Positions 17,326 to 26,685 of a DNA stretch of 64,000 nt are shown here, in pieces. The stretch covers positions 62,001 to 126,000 of the forward strand of contig JAFEBP010000004.1 in NCBI GenBank assembly GCA_018242605.1, written 5' to 3'. Each line of letters begins with the position of its first letter. Position 1 is the stretch's first letter. The position numbers were made by a program, and so were the translations under genes. The DNA comes from Planctomycetota bacterium (GTDB taxonomy: Bacteria > Planctomycetota > Phycisphaerae > Phycisphaerales > UBA1924). The notes beneath the pieces were generated by a model. It saw only the letters and a list, made by a program, of their open reading frames with translations, did no database searches and was not told the origin of the DNA.

Positions 17326-18186
17326 ATGGAGCCCGCCACCGCTCGAAACACCTGGATGAAGGACGCCGTTCTCGCGATCTCCGCGTTGGGCCGGACCATC
17401 CTGCTGGCCGTGGTGGGCTTCGGCCAGTTCTGCTACTTCTTCCGCGACACGCTCCGCGGCTTGGCGCACCCCAAAGTGTGGCTGCGGCGTGACCGGCTGG
17501 GCCGGCAGCTGTTCGAGGTGGGCACGCTGTCGATCCCGGTGCTGGCGATCACCGGTGCGTTTGTTGGGATGACCCTCGCCTTTGAGGGGTACCGCCAGTT
17601 CCAGGCGATCGGTCAAGAAGGGCGCCTGGGCGGGGTGATCAATCTTTCGATCGTGAAGCAGCTGGGCCCGGTGCTCGCGGCGGTGATGCTCGCCGGACGC
17701 GTGGGTTGCTCCCTCACGGCGGAACTGGGCTCCATGCGCGTCACCGAGCAGCTCGATGCGATGCGTGCCATGGCGGCGGACCCCATCCGCGTGCTGGTGG
17801 TGCCGCGGTTCATGGCGTGCGTGCTGATGATCCCCATCCTGACGATTTTCAGCAACGGCTGCGGCGTGATCGGCAGTTGGCTGGTGGTGACCAAGCTGTA
17901 CGGCGCGGACCCCATCGCGTATCAGCGGTATTCCGAGCAGTTCGTGTACATGATCGATATCGTGTCCGGTCTGGTCAAGAGCGTCTTCTTCGGGTGCGCG
18001 ATCGGCATCATCGCGTGCTACAAGGGCTTTACGTGCCGCCCCGGCGCACAGGGCGTGGGCGCAGCGACGACCGAGAGTTTCGTGACCAGCTTCCTGGCCA
18101 TCATCCTGCAGGGACTGATCCTGGCAAAGATTCTCAACGACATCGCGTACTGGATGCTGGGGGGCGTTTCCTCGGTATTCCGGTGA
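17326..18186 (+). CDS. MlaE-family ABC permease
   Basis: A 286-residue membrane protein of the MlaE family, the permease of ABC systems that move phospholipid-like molecules between the membranes of diderm cells. The pattern is typical: one N-terminal segment, then LSIPVLAITGAFVGMTLAFE, a conserved ELGSMRVTEQLDAMRAM motif near residue 143, and three further helices. The matching MlaF ATPase and MlaD (MCE) protein are not adjacent; the next gene is an ABC-2 type ATPase of another family. The ATG at 17326 was chosen because the frame upstream overlaps the divergent gene and looks non-coding. Confidence 0.88.
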   Translation: MEPATARNTWMKDAVLAISALGRTILLAVVGFGQFCYFFRDTLRGLAHPKVWLRRDRLGRQLFEVGTLSIPVLAITGAFVGMTLAFEGYRQFQAIGQEGRLGGVINLSIVKQLGPVLAAVMLAGRVGCSLTAELGSMRVTEQLDAMRAMAADPIRVLVVPRFMACVLMIPILTIFSNGCGVIGSWLVVTKLYGADPIAYQRYSEQFVYMIDIVSGLVKSVFFGCAIGIIACYKGFTCRPGAQGVGAATTESFVTSFLAIILQGLILAKILNDIAYWMLGGVSSVFR

Positions 18187-18410
18187 ACAGTGGTCCCCCG
18201 GATGAGCGCCGAAAGAGGAAAAATCCCACTCTTCGGGGGCTTGCGTCCAATGCCGCGGGGCTCCGAGCGCCGATAGAACCACCGGCACATCGGAACTCTC
18301 AACGCATGTCCCATCCGCATGGAACCCCCGTCGTTTCCGTTCGATACCCAGCGTTGACACCCGTGCCCGGGGAATTTCCGAGCACATTGCTTCTCTGATA
18401 CGGTTCTCCG

Positions 18411-19385
18411 ATGGTCGTCGCCGACAACGTCCACAAGTCCTTTGGCCCGGTCCGGGCCGTGCGGGGAGTTTCGTTTGAACTCCTGCCCGGCCAGGTCGCG
18501 GGACTGCTCGGACCCAACGGCGCCGGCAAGACGACCACCATCCGCATGATCGTGGGCTGCCTCATGCCAGATCAAGGGCGGGTGCTGATCGAGGGTCGCG
18601 ACACCGCGGACGCGTCCGCCGCGGCGAGGGCCCGCATCGGCTACCTCCCCGAGAGCACCCCGCTCTACATGGAAATGCGTGTCGCGGATTACCTCACGTA
18701 CCGCGCTCGGCTGTACGGTTTCGGGCGTGCGACCCGCAAAGCGGCCGTGGACCGCGCCATCGAACGCTGCTGGCTCAAGGATGTCCGCACGCGGCGGATC
18801 TCGCAGCTCAGCAAGGGATACAAGCAGCGCGTGGGGCTGGCGAGCGCACTGGTGCACAACCCACCCGTGCTGGTGCTGGATGAGCCGACCAACGGACTGG
18901 ACCCGACTCAGATCAGAGAGACGCGCCAACTGGTTCGCGAACTGGCGACCGACCGGACGATGCTGCTGAGCTCGCACATCCTGCCCGAGGTGGCCGTGCT
19001 CTGCGACCGCGTGATTGTCGTGAGCGGCGGGGTGGTGCGTGCCGACGCACCGCCCGCGATGCTCGGCAAGGACAACGCCGAGCAGGTCACGTACATCGTC
19101 CAGGCCCGCATCCAGCGCGCGGCGGACGAGGAGAAGTTCATCAAGTTGATGTCGCAACTGCCGTTCGTCGATCGCGTGGACCGCGACCCGGCCCGGCGGC
19201 ACGAGGGCGAGTGGATCGAGTGGCGCATCGACGGCAAACCCGGCGCACCGGACCTGCGCGAGGCGATCGCCACCGCCTCCTCACAGACGGGAATTCTCCT
19301 GCGAGAACTGCGGACCGAAGCGCCCAACCTGGAGCGTGCGTTCCTCCGCCTGATCGAAAAAACGGACGGGGGGACCACGCCGTGA
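18411..19385 (+). CDS. ABC transporter ATP-binding protein (GldA-like)
   Basis: A 324-residue ABC ATPase. The Walker A motif GPNGAGKT is at residues 34-41, the signature LSKGYKQR at 133-140 and Walker B VLVLDEP with TNGLDP at about 153-165. A C-terminal region of about 110 residues follows, as in drug/lipid-export ABC-2 ATPases and GldA. The stop overlaps the permease start as GTGA. With the next two genes it forms the three-gene set also seen beside the Bacteroidetes gliding genes gldA, gldF and gldG; the substrate in other phyla is unknown. Confidence 0.92.
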   Translation: MVVADNVHKSFGPVRAVRGVSFELLPGQVAGLLGPNGAGKTTTIRMIVGCLMPDQGRVLIEGRDTADASAAARARIGYLPESTPLYMEMRVADYLTYRARLYGFGRATRKAAVDRAIERCWLKDVRTRRISQLSKGYKQRVGLASALVHNPPVLVLDEPTNGLDPTQIRETRQLVRELATDRTMLLSSHILPEVAVLCDRVIVVSGGVVRADAPPAMLGKDNAEQVTYIVQARIQRAADEEKFIKLMSQLPFVDRVDRDPARRHEGEWIEWRIDGKPGAPDLREAIATASSQTGILLRELRTEAPNLERAFLRLIEKTDGGTTP

Positions 19386-20101
19386 AAGGCTGCTGGGCCA
19401 TCGCGTCCCGCGAGTTGGGGTCCTACTTCCGCCAGCCGGCAGGATGGATCATCATCGCGCTCTATCTGTTCCTGACGGGGCTGGTCTTCGCCACCGGGGT
19501 GCTTATCCCCGGCCGCGTCGCGAGCCTCCGCGACTTCTTCGCCCTCTCGGGGTGGCTGCTGCTGCCGGTGGCCCCGGCGATCTCCATGCGGCTGGTTTCT
19601 GAGGAACTCCGCTCCGGGACCATCGAGAATCTCTTCTCTTCGCCGGTCTCGCCCGCGGCGATCGTCATCGGCAAGTACCTGGGCGCCAGCATCTTCATGC
19701 TGACGATGCTTGTGCCCACGCTGGTCTACCCCATCGTGCTGCGGATGTACGCCAGCCCCACGCCCGACCCCGGGCCGATCGCGGCCGGGTACCTCTGTCT
19801 GATACTGCTGGGAACGCTGTACCTGTCCATCGGCCTGTTGGCGAGCACACTCACGCCCAACGCCACGCTGGCGTTCATGGTGACGCTCTTCGCGATCCTG
19901 GGGTTGATGTTCGCCGGGACAGCCGCCGACTGGGTGACCCCGCCGCTGCGGGCGGTGCTGAGGGCCCTGGCGATCGGCCCGAGGGTGATGGACTTCTCAC
20001 GCGGCGTGATCGACACGGTGCACGTCGTGGGCTTCCTCAGCGTGTCGGCGTTCTTCGTCTTCCTCTCTGTCATCTGCATGGAGGCACGACGATGGCGCTG
20101 A
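19382..20101 (+). CDS. ABC-2 type permease (GldF-like)
   Basis: A 239-residue membrane protein with about six helices. It contains the ABC-2 signature region LVSEELRSGTIENLFSSPVSPAAIVIGKYLG, a conserved cytoplasmic loop of this permease family. The start is the GTG at 19382, overlapping the ATPase stop by GTGA; no ATG fits as well. Its own stop overlaps the next gene by ten bases. Tight overlap on both sides indicates a single translationally coupled operon. Confidence 0.88.
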   Translation: MKGCWAIASRELGSYFRQPAGWIIIALYLFLTGLVFATGVLIPGRVASLRDFFALSGWLLLPVAPAISMRLVSEELRSGTIENLFSSPVSPAAIVIGKYLGASIFMLTMLVPTLVYPIVLRMYASPTPDPGPIAAGYLCLILLGTLYLSIGLLASTLTPNATLAFMVTLFAILGLMFAGTAADWVTPPLRAVLRALAIGPRVMDFSRGVIDTVHVVGFLSVSAFFVFLSVICMEARRWR

Positions 20102-22266
20102 TCCGGTCCATGCGGCGATCGCGTGTCGCGTTCTTTTCCGTGGTCACGGCCCTGGCCGCGACGGCGGCGCTGGTGCTGATCAATGTCCTGGCGGACCGGT
20201 TCCACCTGCGGTTCGACGCCACATCCACCGGCAGCCAGCGCCTGGCCGACCGCACGCAGCAGTTGCTCTCGCACCTTGACAAGCGCCACGAGATCGTGAT
20301 CGCCGCCGACATGGCCGCGACCGATCGGCGCGCCAAGGAGCGATTGACGGACGTGCTGGAGGAGTTCCGCCGCAAGTCCGACCAGATCGACTACACGATT
20401 CTGGACACCGGTTCGGCATCGGGCGTTCGGGGCTACAAGGACCTGCTCAAGCGCCTGGTGGCCCGCGAGTCAACGCTGCTGGATCAGCAGGTGAGCGCGA
20501 TCGACCTGCACCTGGGCGGGTTCGCCTCGCTATCGGGGTACCTGAACGACACCATCTCGCCCCGGCTTCTGGAAATCGAAAGCCAGATCCCCGCCGCCAC
20601 CGACGCGGGCAAGGCAAACCGCGATTACTTCACCCAGGCCGCGGCGACAGCCCGGGTCGCCGCCAAGGACCTCACCGCCGCCGCAACCAAGGCCGGCGAA
20701 CTGCTCAAGTTCAAGATCGAGGACACCGCGATCCCGCAAACCACGCAGGCGGCCGGCGCGATGGCCGACGCCCTCTCCCCCACGGTCGAGCAGTTGGGCG
20801 TGCTCGCCAAGGAACTGCGCCGCTTCGCGGACGTGAGGGACAACGACGGCCCCGCCGCCGACGCCGCCAAGGCTCTGCTCCCCGACATCGCTCAGCGGCG
20901 AGACCAGGCCGCGGTGGTGTTGGATTCACTCCGCAAACTCAGACGCCCGGACATCCTGCGGATCGTCGATGCGCTGCGCACCGGCAACGCGGCGATCGTC
21001 ATCGGACCGCCGGACACCGGCCTGTGCGCCCTGGACCTGTCCGCGCTGCTCCCCAGCGGGGCGTGGCTCGACGCCAACTCCGCCGTGAAAGCCGACCAGG
21101 GCCGGCGCGTGGAGGAACTGCTGGCCACCGCGCTCTCGTCGATCCGCAACCCCAACCACCCGATCGTCGTGCTCATGCACGCAGAGGCACGCGAGTTCTT
21201 CGACGAGGTGCCGATCATCACGCTCCTCAAGCAGCGGTTGGACTTCAGGGGCATCGACGTGGTGGAGTGGGCCGTGCTGCTGCGTCAGGAACCTCCCAAG
21301 CTCACGGGCCTGGACCCCGACCGCAAGCGTCCGGTGATCTTCGCCGCGATGTCCCCTGATTCGACCGCGCCCAGCCAGGGCAAGGGCCAACCCACCGGCA
21401 TCCAGCGCGCCGAGAAACTCGCCGCGGTGCTCGACAAGCTGGCCGGCGAAGGGCGTGGGCTCATCGTGTCGCTCAACCCCTCGATCGCGCCCACATACGG
21501 CGAACCCGATCCATTCTCCAAGGTGCTCGCACGCTTCTCGCTGGCGAGCGAATCCGGACGCCCGCTGCTGCGAGAGCAGTCCACGGGCGGAACCCGCACC
21601 GTCGAGACCGACGCCGTGCTACAGGCGGATGAAGACTCCAAGAACGCCTTGGCCGCCGCGGTGCGGGGCCTGCCCACGTTTCTCTCCTGGCCCATCGCCC
21701 TGTTCGAACGCCGCCTCCCGGAGGACCCGGCGCGCGTGGACCTGGCCCCCATCCTCCAGATCGCGGCGGGGCCGAATGTGTGGCTCGAGTCCCAGTGGCT
21801 GAGGCTGGCTCAGACACCCCGCGAGCAACGGGGCCTGCTCCCCGACGCCCCCCGCTTCGACGACGGTCGTGATAGCCGATGGCCCAACGGAACCGAGATG
21901 GGCAACGCCGTGCAGCGATGGACGATCGCGTACGCCGCCGAGCGCACAGTGGTCGGATCACCGCCGCAGCGCATGCTCGTGGTCGGCAGCAACGGCTGGT
22001 TCTTCGACGGGGTGGTGGGACGCCAGGCGGTGGCCGATGGCCGGCGAGTCGCGGCGTACCCCGGGAACCTGGAGCTCTTCGAGAACGCGGTCTATTGGCT
22101 CGCGAACCAGGATGATCTAATCGCGCAGAGCCCGGTGGCCAAGGCCGCCCCGATGATCGTGCCCATCAACGAGGCCGCCGCGAATCGCCTGCGGCTGGCG
22201 CTCATCGTGGGGCTGCCGATCCTGGCTCTGCTGGCGGGCGTGCTCGTTCGGGTCATCCGCGGATAG
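20092..22266 (+). CDS. GldG-like ABC-system auxiliary membrane protein
   Basis: A 724-residue protein with one helix near the N-terminus (about 15-32) and one at the very C-terminus (about 700-720). A large extracytoplasmic region lies between them. This topology, the size and the position after an ABC-2 ATPase and permease match the GldG / ABC_transp_aux family. The central part (about 150-260) is Ala-rich and helical with coiled-coil character, an expansion beyond the usual GldG core. It overlaps the permease gene by ten bases. Its 3' end overlaps the convergent zinc-ribbon gene by 14 bases. Confidence 0.82.
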   Translation: MALIRSMRRSRVAFFSVVTALAATAALVLINVLADRFHLRFDATSTGSQRLADRTQQLLSHLDKRHEIVIAADMAATDRRAKERLTDVLEEFRRKSDQIDYTILDTGSASGVRGYKDLLKRLVARESTLLDQQVSAIDLHLGGFASLSGYLNDTISPRLLEIESQIPAATDAGKANRDYFTQAAATARVAAKDLTAAATKAGELLKFKIEDTAIPQTTQAAGAMADALSPTVEQLGVLAKELRRFADVRDNDGPAADAAKALLPDIAQRRDQAAVVLDSLRKLRRPDILRIVDALRTGNAAIVIGPPDTGLCALDLSALLPSGAWLDANSAVKADQGRRVEELLATALSSIRNPNHPIVVLMHAEAREFFDEVPIITLLKQRLDFRGIDVVEWAVLLRQEPPKLTGLDPDRKRPVIFAAMSPDSTAPSQGKGQPTGIQRAEKLAAVLDKLAGEGRGLIVSLNPSIAPTYGEPDPFSKVLARFSLASESGRPLLREQSTGGTRTVETDAVLQADEDSKNALAAAVRGLPTFLSWPIALFERRLPEDPARVDLAPILQIAAGPNVWLESQWLRLAQTPREQRGLLPDAPRFDDGRDSRWPNGTEMGNAVQRWTIAYAAERTVVGSPPQRMLVVGSNGWFFDGVVGRQAVADGRRVAAYPGNLELFENAVYWLANQDDLIAQSPVAKAAPMIVPINEAAANRLRLALIVGLPILALLAGVLVRVIRG

Positions 22267-22867
22267 CCGCCGCGCGGCACGCGCCGCACTCTTCCTCCTC
22301 GCGCGACATCAGCGACTCATGCCCGCACACGGGGCACCGGCGACGCTTTACCTTCGCCGCCGCGTGCTCAAGGCCGCACTCCGGGCACCGGGGGTTGTCG
22401 TGCTCAAGGCCGATCAGCTCATAGCCGCAGCGTCGGCACGGGATGTGAGGCCGCTCGCGGGGCAGGCACGCGAAGAAGACCCCCACCACGCCCACGATGA
22501 CCGCCTCCAGCCCCAACAGCATGTCGAACAGGCGCGTGTCAATCGACGGCAGCTCGCCGGATCGCATCAGCCAGCGCGCGATGAGGCGCACCGAGTGCGA
22601 AAGAAGCCAGACCGCCGCGATCCCGGCGAACACGGACGCAAAGCCGATCCAATGCCGCCGCCAACGGAAGCAGAAGTACCAGACGAACGCGGCATAGAAC
22701 AGGAACAGGATCAATGCGGCCTCGGTATTCGGTTCTCCACGCCATCCCGTGCGGATTCGCTCGCCCCTTCGCCGCACAAGGGTAGTGGCCGTTCGCGACT
22801 CGTTACCCGCCCGCCAAGGCCGGGTAAGCAACCCCATGCCGGTCGTTTTCAGTGATCCGATAGCCAT
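22253..22867 (-). CDS. Membrane protein with C-terminal double zinc ribbon
   Basis: A 204-residue protein with two to three membrane segments (about 50-66, 74-92 and 116-134). The cytoplasmic tail carries CRRCGYELIGL then CPECG, and a second set CPVCG then CGAC. The CRxCGY-x-L pattern followed by RCPECG is a common planctomycete zinc-ribbon tail of unknown function. The start is uncertain: ATG at 22867 or 22837, neither with a good ribosome-binding site. It converges on and overlaps the GldG-like gene. Confidence 0.65.
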   Translation of the reverse strand: MAIGSLKTTGMGLLTRPWRAGNESRTATTLVRRRGERIRTGWRGEPNTEAALILFLFYAAFVWYFCFRWRRHWIGFASVFAGIAAVWLLSHSVRLIARWLMRSGELPSIDTRLFDMLLGLEAVIVGVVGVFFACLPRERPHIPCRRCGYELIGLEHDNPRCPECGLEHAAAKVKRRRCPVCGHESLMSREEEECGACRAAAIRG

Positions 22868-23017
22868 TGCTTTAGCCGATCTAACTGTTCGCCGAACACG
22901 TATAGACAGACGGGGATCCGACGCAAACAGTTCGGAACGTCCTCGCGGCCCCCACGAGAAGGGCACGCACGGAATGCGGCCGCACGCCGTCGGTGCGGGC
23001 AGTCGGAAGGCAGCGTC

Positions 23018-24136
23018 ATGGTCAACACCATCGAGCAAGACCATCAACGGTTCCGCCAGATCGTCCACGGCAAGATCCGCAAGGACCTGCGGCGTTTCCT
23101 CTCCCGGGGCGAGTTGCTCGGACGAGAGGGCAAGCGCTACGTCTCCATCCCCGTCCACGACATCGACATCCCGACGTTCCGCTACGGCGACAACTCCGGC
23201 GGGGTGGGCATGGGCGAAGGCGAGGAGGGCGACGGGGTCGGCCAGCCGGGTCAGGGCAAGAACGGCCAGGGAGGCGACAGCGAGGGAAGGCACCTGCTGG
23301 AGGTGGACGTGTCGCTCGAAGAACTCGCCGACATCCTCGCGGAGGAACTGCGGCTGCCGCGGATCAAGCCGCGCGGTCAGCACCGGATCACGACGATCAA
23401 GGACAAGTACACCGGCGTACGGCCGATCGGGCCGGCGTCGCTGCGACACTTCAAGCGCACCTACCGCGAGGCCCTCAAGCGTCAGCTCTCAATGGGCCAG
23501 TACGACCCCGAGAACCCGGTGATCGTGCCGATCAAGAACGACCTTCGTTTCCGCACGTGGAACGAGGTCAAGAAGCCCCAGAGCAACGCCGTCATCGTCT
23601 ACATGATGGACGTGTCGGGTTCCATGGGCGACGAGCAGAAGGAGCTCGTGCGGCTGGAGGCATTCTGGATCGACACGTGGCTGCGCCGCAACTACGAGGG
23701 CATCGAGAGCCGGTACATCGTGCACGATGTGCGGGCCCAGGAGGTTGACAAGAAGACCTTCTTCTCCGTGAAGGAAGACGGCGGCACTCGGATCTCCTCC
23801 GCGCTCACGTGCTGCAAGGACCTGCTCACCCAGCACTACGACCCCAACGACTGGAATATCTACCTGTTCCACTTCTCCGACGGCGACAACTCCAGCGACG
23901 CCGACAACCGCACCTGCGTCAAGATCATCAAGGAGCAGTTGCTCCCGTTCTGCAACATGTTCGGCTACTGCCAGGTCGCCAGCGCGTACGGCAGCGGCAG
24001 CTTCATCAATGTGCTGCACGAAGGGTTCCCCGACGGGGCCGCGGATGAGTCCGGGCCCAAGCTGATCACGAGCAAGGTGTCCACACGCGACGACCTTTTC
24101 GAATCGCTCAAGACCTTCTTCAAGGTCGGAAGGTAA
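23018..24136 (+). CDS. DUF444 family vWA protein (YeaH/YhbH-like)
   Basis: A 372-residue DUF444 protein. The N-terminal part starts EQDHQRFRQIVHGKIRKDLR, followed by a Gly-rich linker (about 60-90). A von Willebrand A-like domain has the metal-site motif DVSGSMG near residue 200. In E. coli and Bacillus, relatives are encoded with the PrkA kinase and SpoVR and act in stress or sporulation responses. Neither partner lies in this window. GGAAGG precedes the ATG. The role here is unknown. Confidence 0.88.
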   Translation: MVNTIEQDHQRFRQIVHGKIRKDLRRFLSRGELLGREGKRYVSIPVHDIDIPTFRYGDNSGGVGMGEGEEGDGVGQPGQGKNGQGGDSEGRHLLEVDVSLEELADILAEELRLPRIKPRGQHRITTIKDKYTGVRPIGPASLRHFKRTYREALKRQLSMGQYDPENPVIVPIKNDLRFRTWNEVKKPQSNAVIVYMMDVSGSMGDEQKELVRLEAFWIDTWLRRNYEGIESRYIVHDVRAQEVDKKTFFSVKEDGGTRISSALTCCKDLLTQHYDPNDWNIYLFHFSDGDNSSDADNRTCVKIIKEQLLPFCNMFGYCQVASAYGSGSFINVLHEGFPDGAADESGPKLITSKVSTRDDLFESLKTFFKVGR

Positions 24137-24204
24137 AGCCACCGAACCCCCGCTCCTCCTATGCTCCTTTGACCGGCAACGGCCGCGGAGCAAGGAGATT
24201 CGAC

Positions 24205-25065
24205 ATGCGCCTGGATCAGATGCGTGAGAGCGAGAACGTCGAGGACCGTCGCGGCATGCGCGGGGGCGGCCCCAAACTGGCCATCGGTGGGGTGGGCGGT
24301 GTCGTGTTGGTGGTCATCTACCTGCTCATGGGCGGGAACCCGCAGCAGTTGCTCAGCCAGCTCGGCTCTCCGGGCGGGGGAACAGCGACCAGCGGAAGCC
24401 CCGCGGCTCTCAGCCCAGCGCAGGAAAAGTCCGCGACGCTGGTCAAGAAAGTACTGGGCGACACCGAGGACGTCTGGACCGATCTCTTCCGCGCGATGGG
24501 CAAGCAGTACCAGCCGCCGACGCTGGTGATGTTCACAGAACAGGTCGATTCCGGTTGCGGCCTGGCGAGCGCTGCGGTAGGCCCGTTCTATTGCCCGGCG
24601 GACCAGAAGGTGTACATCGATCTGGGCTTTTTCGATGAACTCAGCCAGCGGTTCGGAGCGCCCGGCGACTTCTCCCAGGCGTACGTGATCGCTCACGAGG
24701 TGGGGCACCACGTGCAGAATCTGCTGGGAACTTCCGACCAGGTGAACGCCGCCCGTGGCAAGGTGAGCGAAAAGGAATACAACGAGCTCTCGGTGCGGCT
24801 TGAACTTCAAGCCGACTTCCTGGCCGGCGTGTGGGCCCACCACGCCGGAGCGGCGCGGAACATCATTGAGGCGGGCGACGTGGACGAGGCCCTGCGCTGC
24901 GCCAACGCCATCGGCGACGACACGCTGCAGCGACGGGCCCGGGGGCGCGTCGTGCCCGACTCCTTCACACACGGCACCTCCGAGCAGCGGGCACGCTGGT
25001 TCAAGAAGGGGCTGGAAACCGGCGACGTGCGTGAGGGCGACACGTTCAAGGCAGGTCGGCTCTGA
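24205..25065 (+). CDS. YpfJ-type putative neutral zinc metallopeptidase
   Basis: A 286-residue protein with one N-terminal membrane helix (about 25-42), a Gly/Ser linker and an extracytoplasmic domain of the YpfJ family. The zinc-site motif HEVGH is at residues 164-168, and LELQADFLAGVW downstream supplies a likely third ligand. The conserved Cys pair (near 118 and 130) is also present. The family is usually annotated as a predicted metalloprotease, with activity little tested. AAGGAG nine bases before the ATG fixes the start. It follows the DUF444 gene by 68 bases. Confidence 0.88.
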   Translation: MRLDQMRESENVEDRRGMRGGGPKLAIGGVGGVVLVVIYLLMGGNPQQLLSQLGSPGGGTATSGSPAALSPAQEKSATLVKKVLGDTEDVWTDLFRAMGKQYQPPTLVMFTEQVDSGCGLASAAVGPFYCPADQKVYIDLGFFDELSQRFGAPGDFSQAYVIAHEVGHHVQNLLGTSDQVNAARGKVSEKEYNELSVRLELQADFLAGVWAHHAGAARNIIEAGDVDEALRCANAIGDDTLQRRARGRVVPDSFTHGTSEQRARWFKKGLETGDVREGDTFKAGRL

Positions 25066-25173
25066 CTCGCTCCATGAGCAACGCGTGCGGAACGCCTGTG
25101 CACGGCTGTTGCCCCAACCGCCGGCGCGGGCATTCAGCGTCAGGACCGATCTGAGCCGCCGCCGCGAATCGCT

Positions 25174-26631
25174 TCAGGGCTGGGACATCGCGTTGAGCAC
25201 CTCATTGACCGGAACGGTGGCGAAGGCGCTGGCGTAATCGGCCATCGCATAGGGAATGATCAACTCGCCCCCGTGCACCTGGGCGCCGCAGCTATACACA
25301 ACGTTGGGCACGTACCCCTCGCGTTCGTTGGCGTTGGGCTCCAGCAAGGGCGCTTTCAACCGGCCCAGAACCCGCGCCGGGTCGGCCCGGTCGAGCAGGA
25401 ACGCCCCCAGGCAGTACCGCCGCATCGGCCCGACGCCGTGGGTCAGCACGAGCCAGCCTGCGTCGGTCTCGATCGGCGAGCCGCAGTTGCCCAACTGGAT
25501 GAACTCCCAGGGATACGTCGGCTTGGCGATCAACTGCTTGCTATGCCAGAAGTACGGCACGTCGGAGTACATCAGATAGATGTTCTCGTTGTCCTGGCGC
25601 GACAGCATCGCGTACTGACCGTTCACCATGCGGGGGAAAAGGGCGAACCCCTTGTTGCGGACTTCCTGCCCGTTCAGCGTGTTCACCCTGAAATGGAGGA
25701 AATCCTCGGTCTCGAGCATCTGCGGCAAGGTCACACGGCCGTCGTACGCGGTGTAGGTGGCGTAGTAGCAGCCCCGCCCGTCCTCATGGGTGAACTGCAC
25801 GAACCGGGCGTCCTCGATCCCGTTGGTCTCGGTGGGAGAGGACGGGAAGATGATCCGCTCCGACACGCTCAGTTCCGGGCTGAACCGGATCTCGTAGTTC
25901 GCCTTGGCGAGCATCACCATGGTGTGGCCGATCGGCTCGATCTCGCGCCGGCGGGGCCCGTTGTCCCGAAGGAAGTCCCGAAGCGCGTTCTCCAGTTGCT
26001 CGAGCGTGAACCGATCGGCCAGCGAGGCGAGCATCTGTTGTGTCAGGGCGACGTCGATCCCCAACTCGTTCAGCTTCCGTTGGAAGAGCGGCTTGTCATA
26101 GAGGGAGTTGAGAACCAGTTCGGGCGCGGCGACGAATCGGGTGGGTTCATCCATGTGGATCAAGTTCTGGGCGTTGATGACGCCCGAGCGGAACGTGATC
26201 GACGAGATGTGCCCTTCGCCGGTCGCCCGCAGGCTCAGAATGAACCGGCGAGACCCCTCCGGCAGGTCCGATTGATCGGGGTGCCAGACCATCGAGGGGT
26301 TGAACAACGCCGCGGACTCCAGCGCGTACTCCTGAGTGAAGTAGGACCCGATCAGCAACCGCCGGCTCTCGCTGACGGGCTGGTCGGTCAAGAGGTGCCG
26401 CCGCACCTGATCAAAGCGGTGCTGGAAGAACTCACGGGTGCGTTGGTGACGCTCCCGGAAGTCCCGCATCACCCCCTCCAGAAGAGATTCAACTTGCGGC
26501 TCCGAGAGGGACGAAACGCGTGCGAGGATCCTCCCGATCCGATCCTCGCTCGAAACCTCGAAAGGCCTGATGACGACGCGGGAGTTCGACGGCTTGAGGA
26601 TGATCCCGGTCCGTGTGACGTTGATGTTCAA
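25174..26631 (-). CDS. GH130-family glycoside phosphorylase
   Basis: A 485-residue protein of glycoside hydrolase family 130, enzymes that phosphorolyse beta-mannosides or oligomannosides to mannose 1-phosphate. The five-bladed propeller part covers about residues 85-470, with GIEDARFVQF, a GNCGSPIETDAGWLVLTHGVG region and IPYAMADYA near the end. About 80 N-terminal residues are helical and extra to the minimal family. Relatives of this long type have at times been mislabelled Cry7Aa pesticidal proteins in databases. The only start that fits is TTG at 26631. It lies 54 bases after the GT4 gene and should be cotranscribed. Confidence 0.85.
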   Translation of the reverse strand: MNINVTRTGIILKPSNSRVVIRPFEVSSEDRIGRILARVSSLSEPQVESLLEGVMRDFRERHQRTREFFQHRFDQVRRHLLTDQPVSESRRLLIGSYFTQEYALESAALFNPSMVWHPDQSDLPEGSRRFILSLRATGEGHISSITFRSGVINAQNLIHMDEPTRFVAAPELVLNSLYDKPLFQRKLNELGIDVALTQQMLASLADRFTLEQLENALRDFLRDNGPRRREIEPIGHTMVMLAKANYEIRFSPELSVSERIIFPSSPTETNGIEDARFVQFTHEDGRGCYYATYTAYDGRVTLPQMLETEDFLHFRVNTLNGQEVRNKGFALFPRMVNGQYAMLSRQDNENIYLMYSDVPYFWHSKQLIAKPTYPWEFIQLGNCGSPIETDAGWLVLTHGVGPMRRYCLGAFLLDRADPARVLGRLKAPLLEPNANEREGYVPNVVYSCGAQVHGGELIIPYAMADYASAFATVPVNEVLNAMSQP

Positions 26632-26685
26632 AGGTGCCGCCTTGGTGCGAAGAGTTCGGGGCCATCCCGGTGCGGACGCCCGCCG

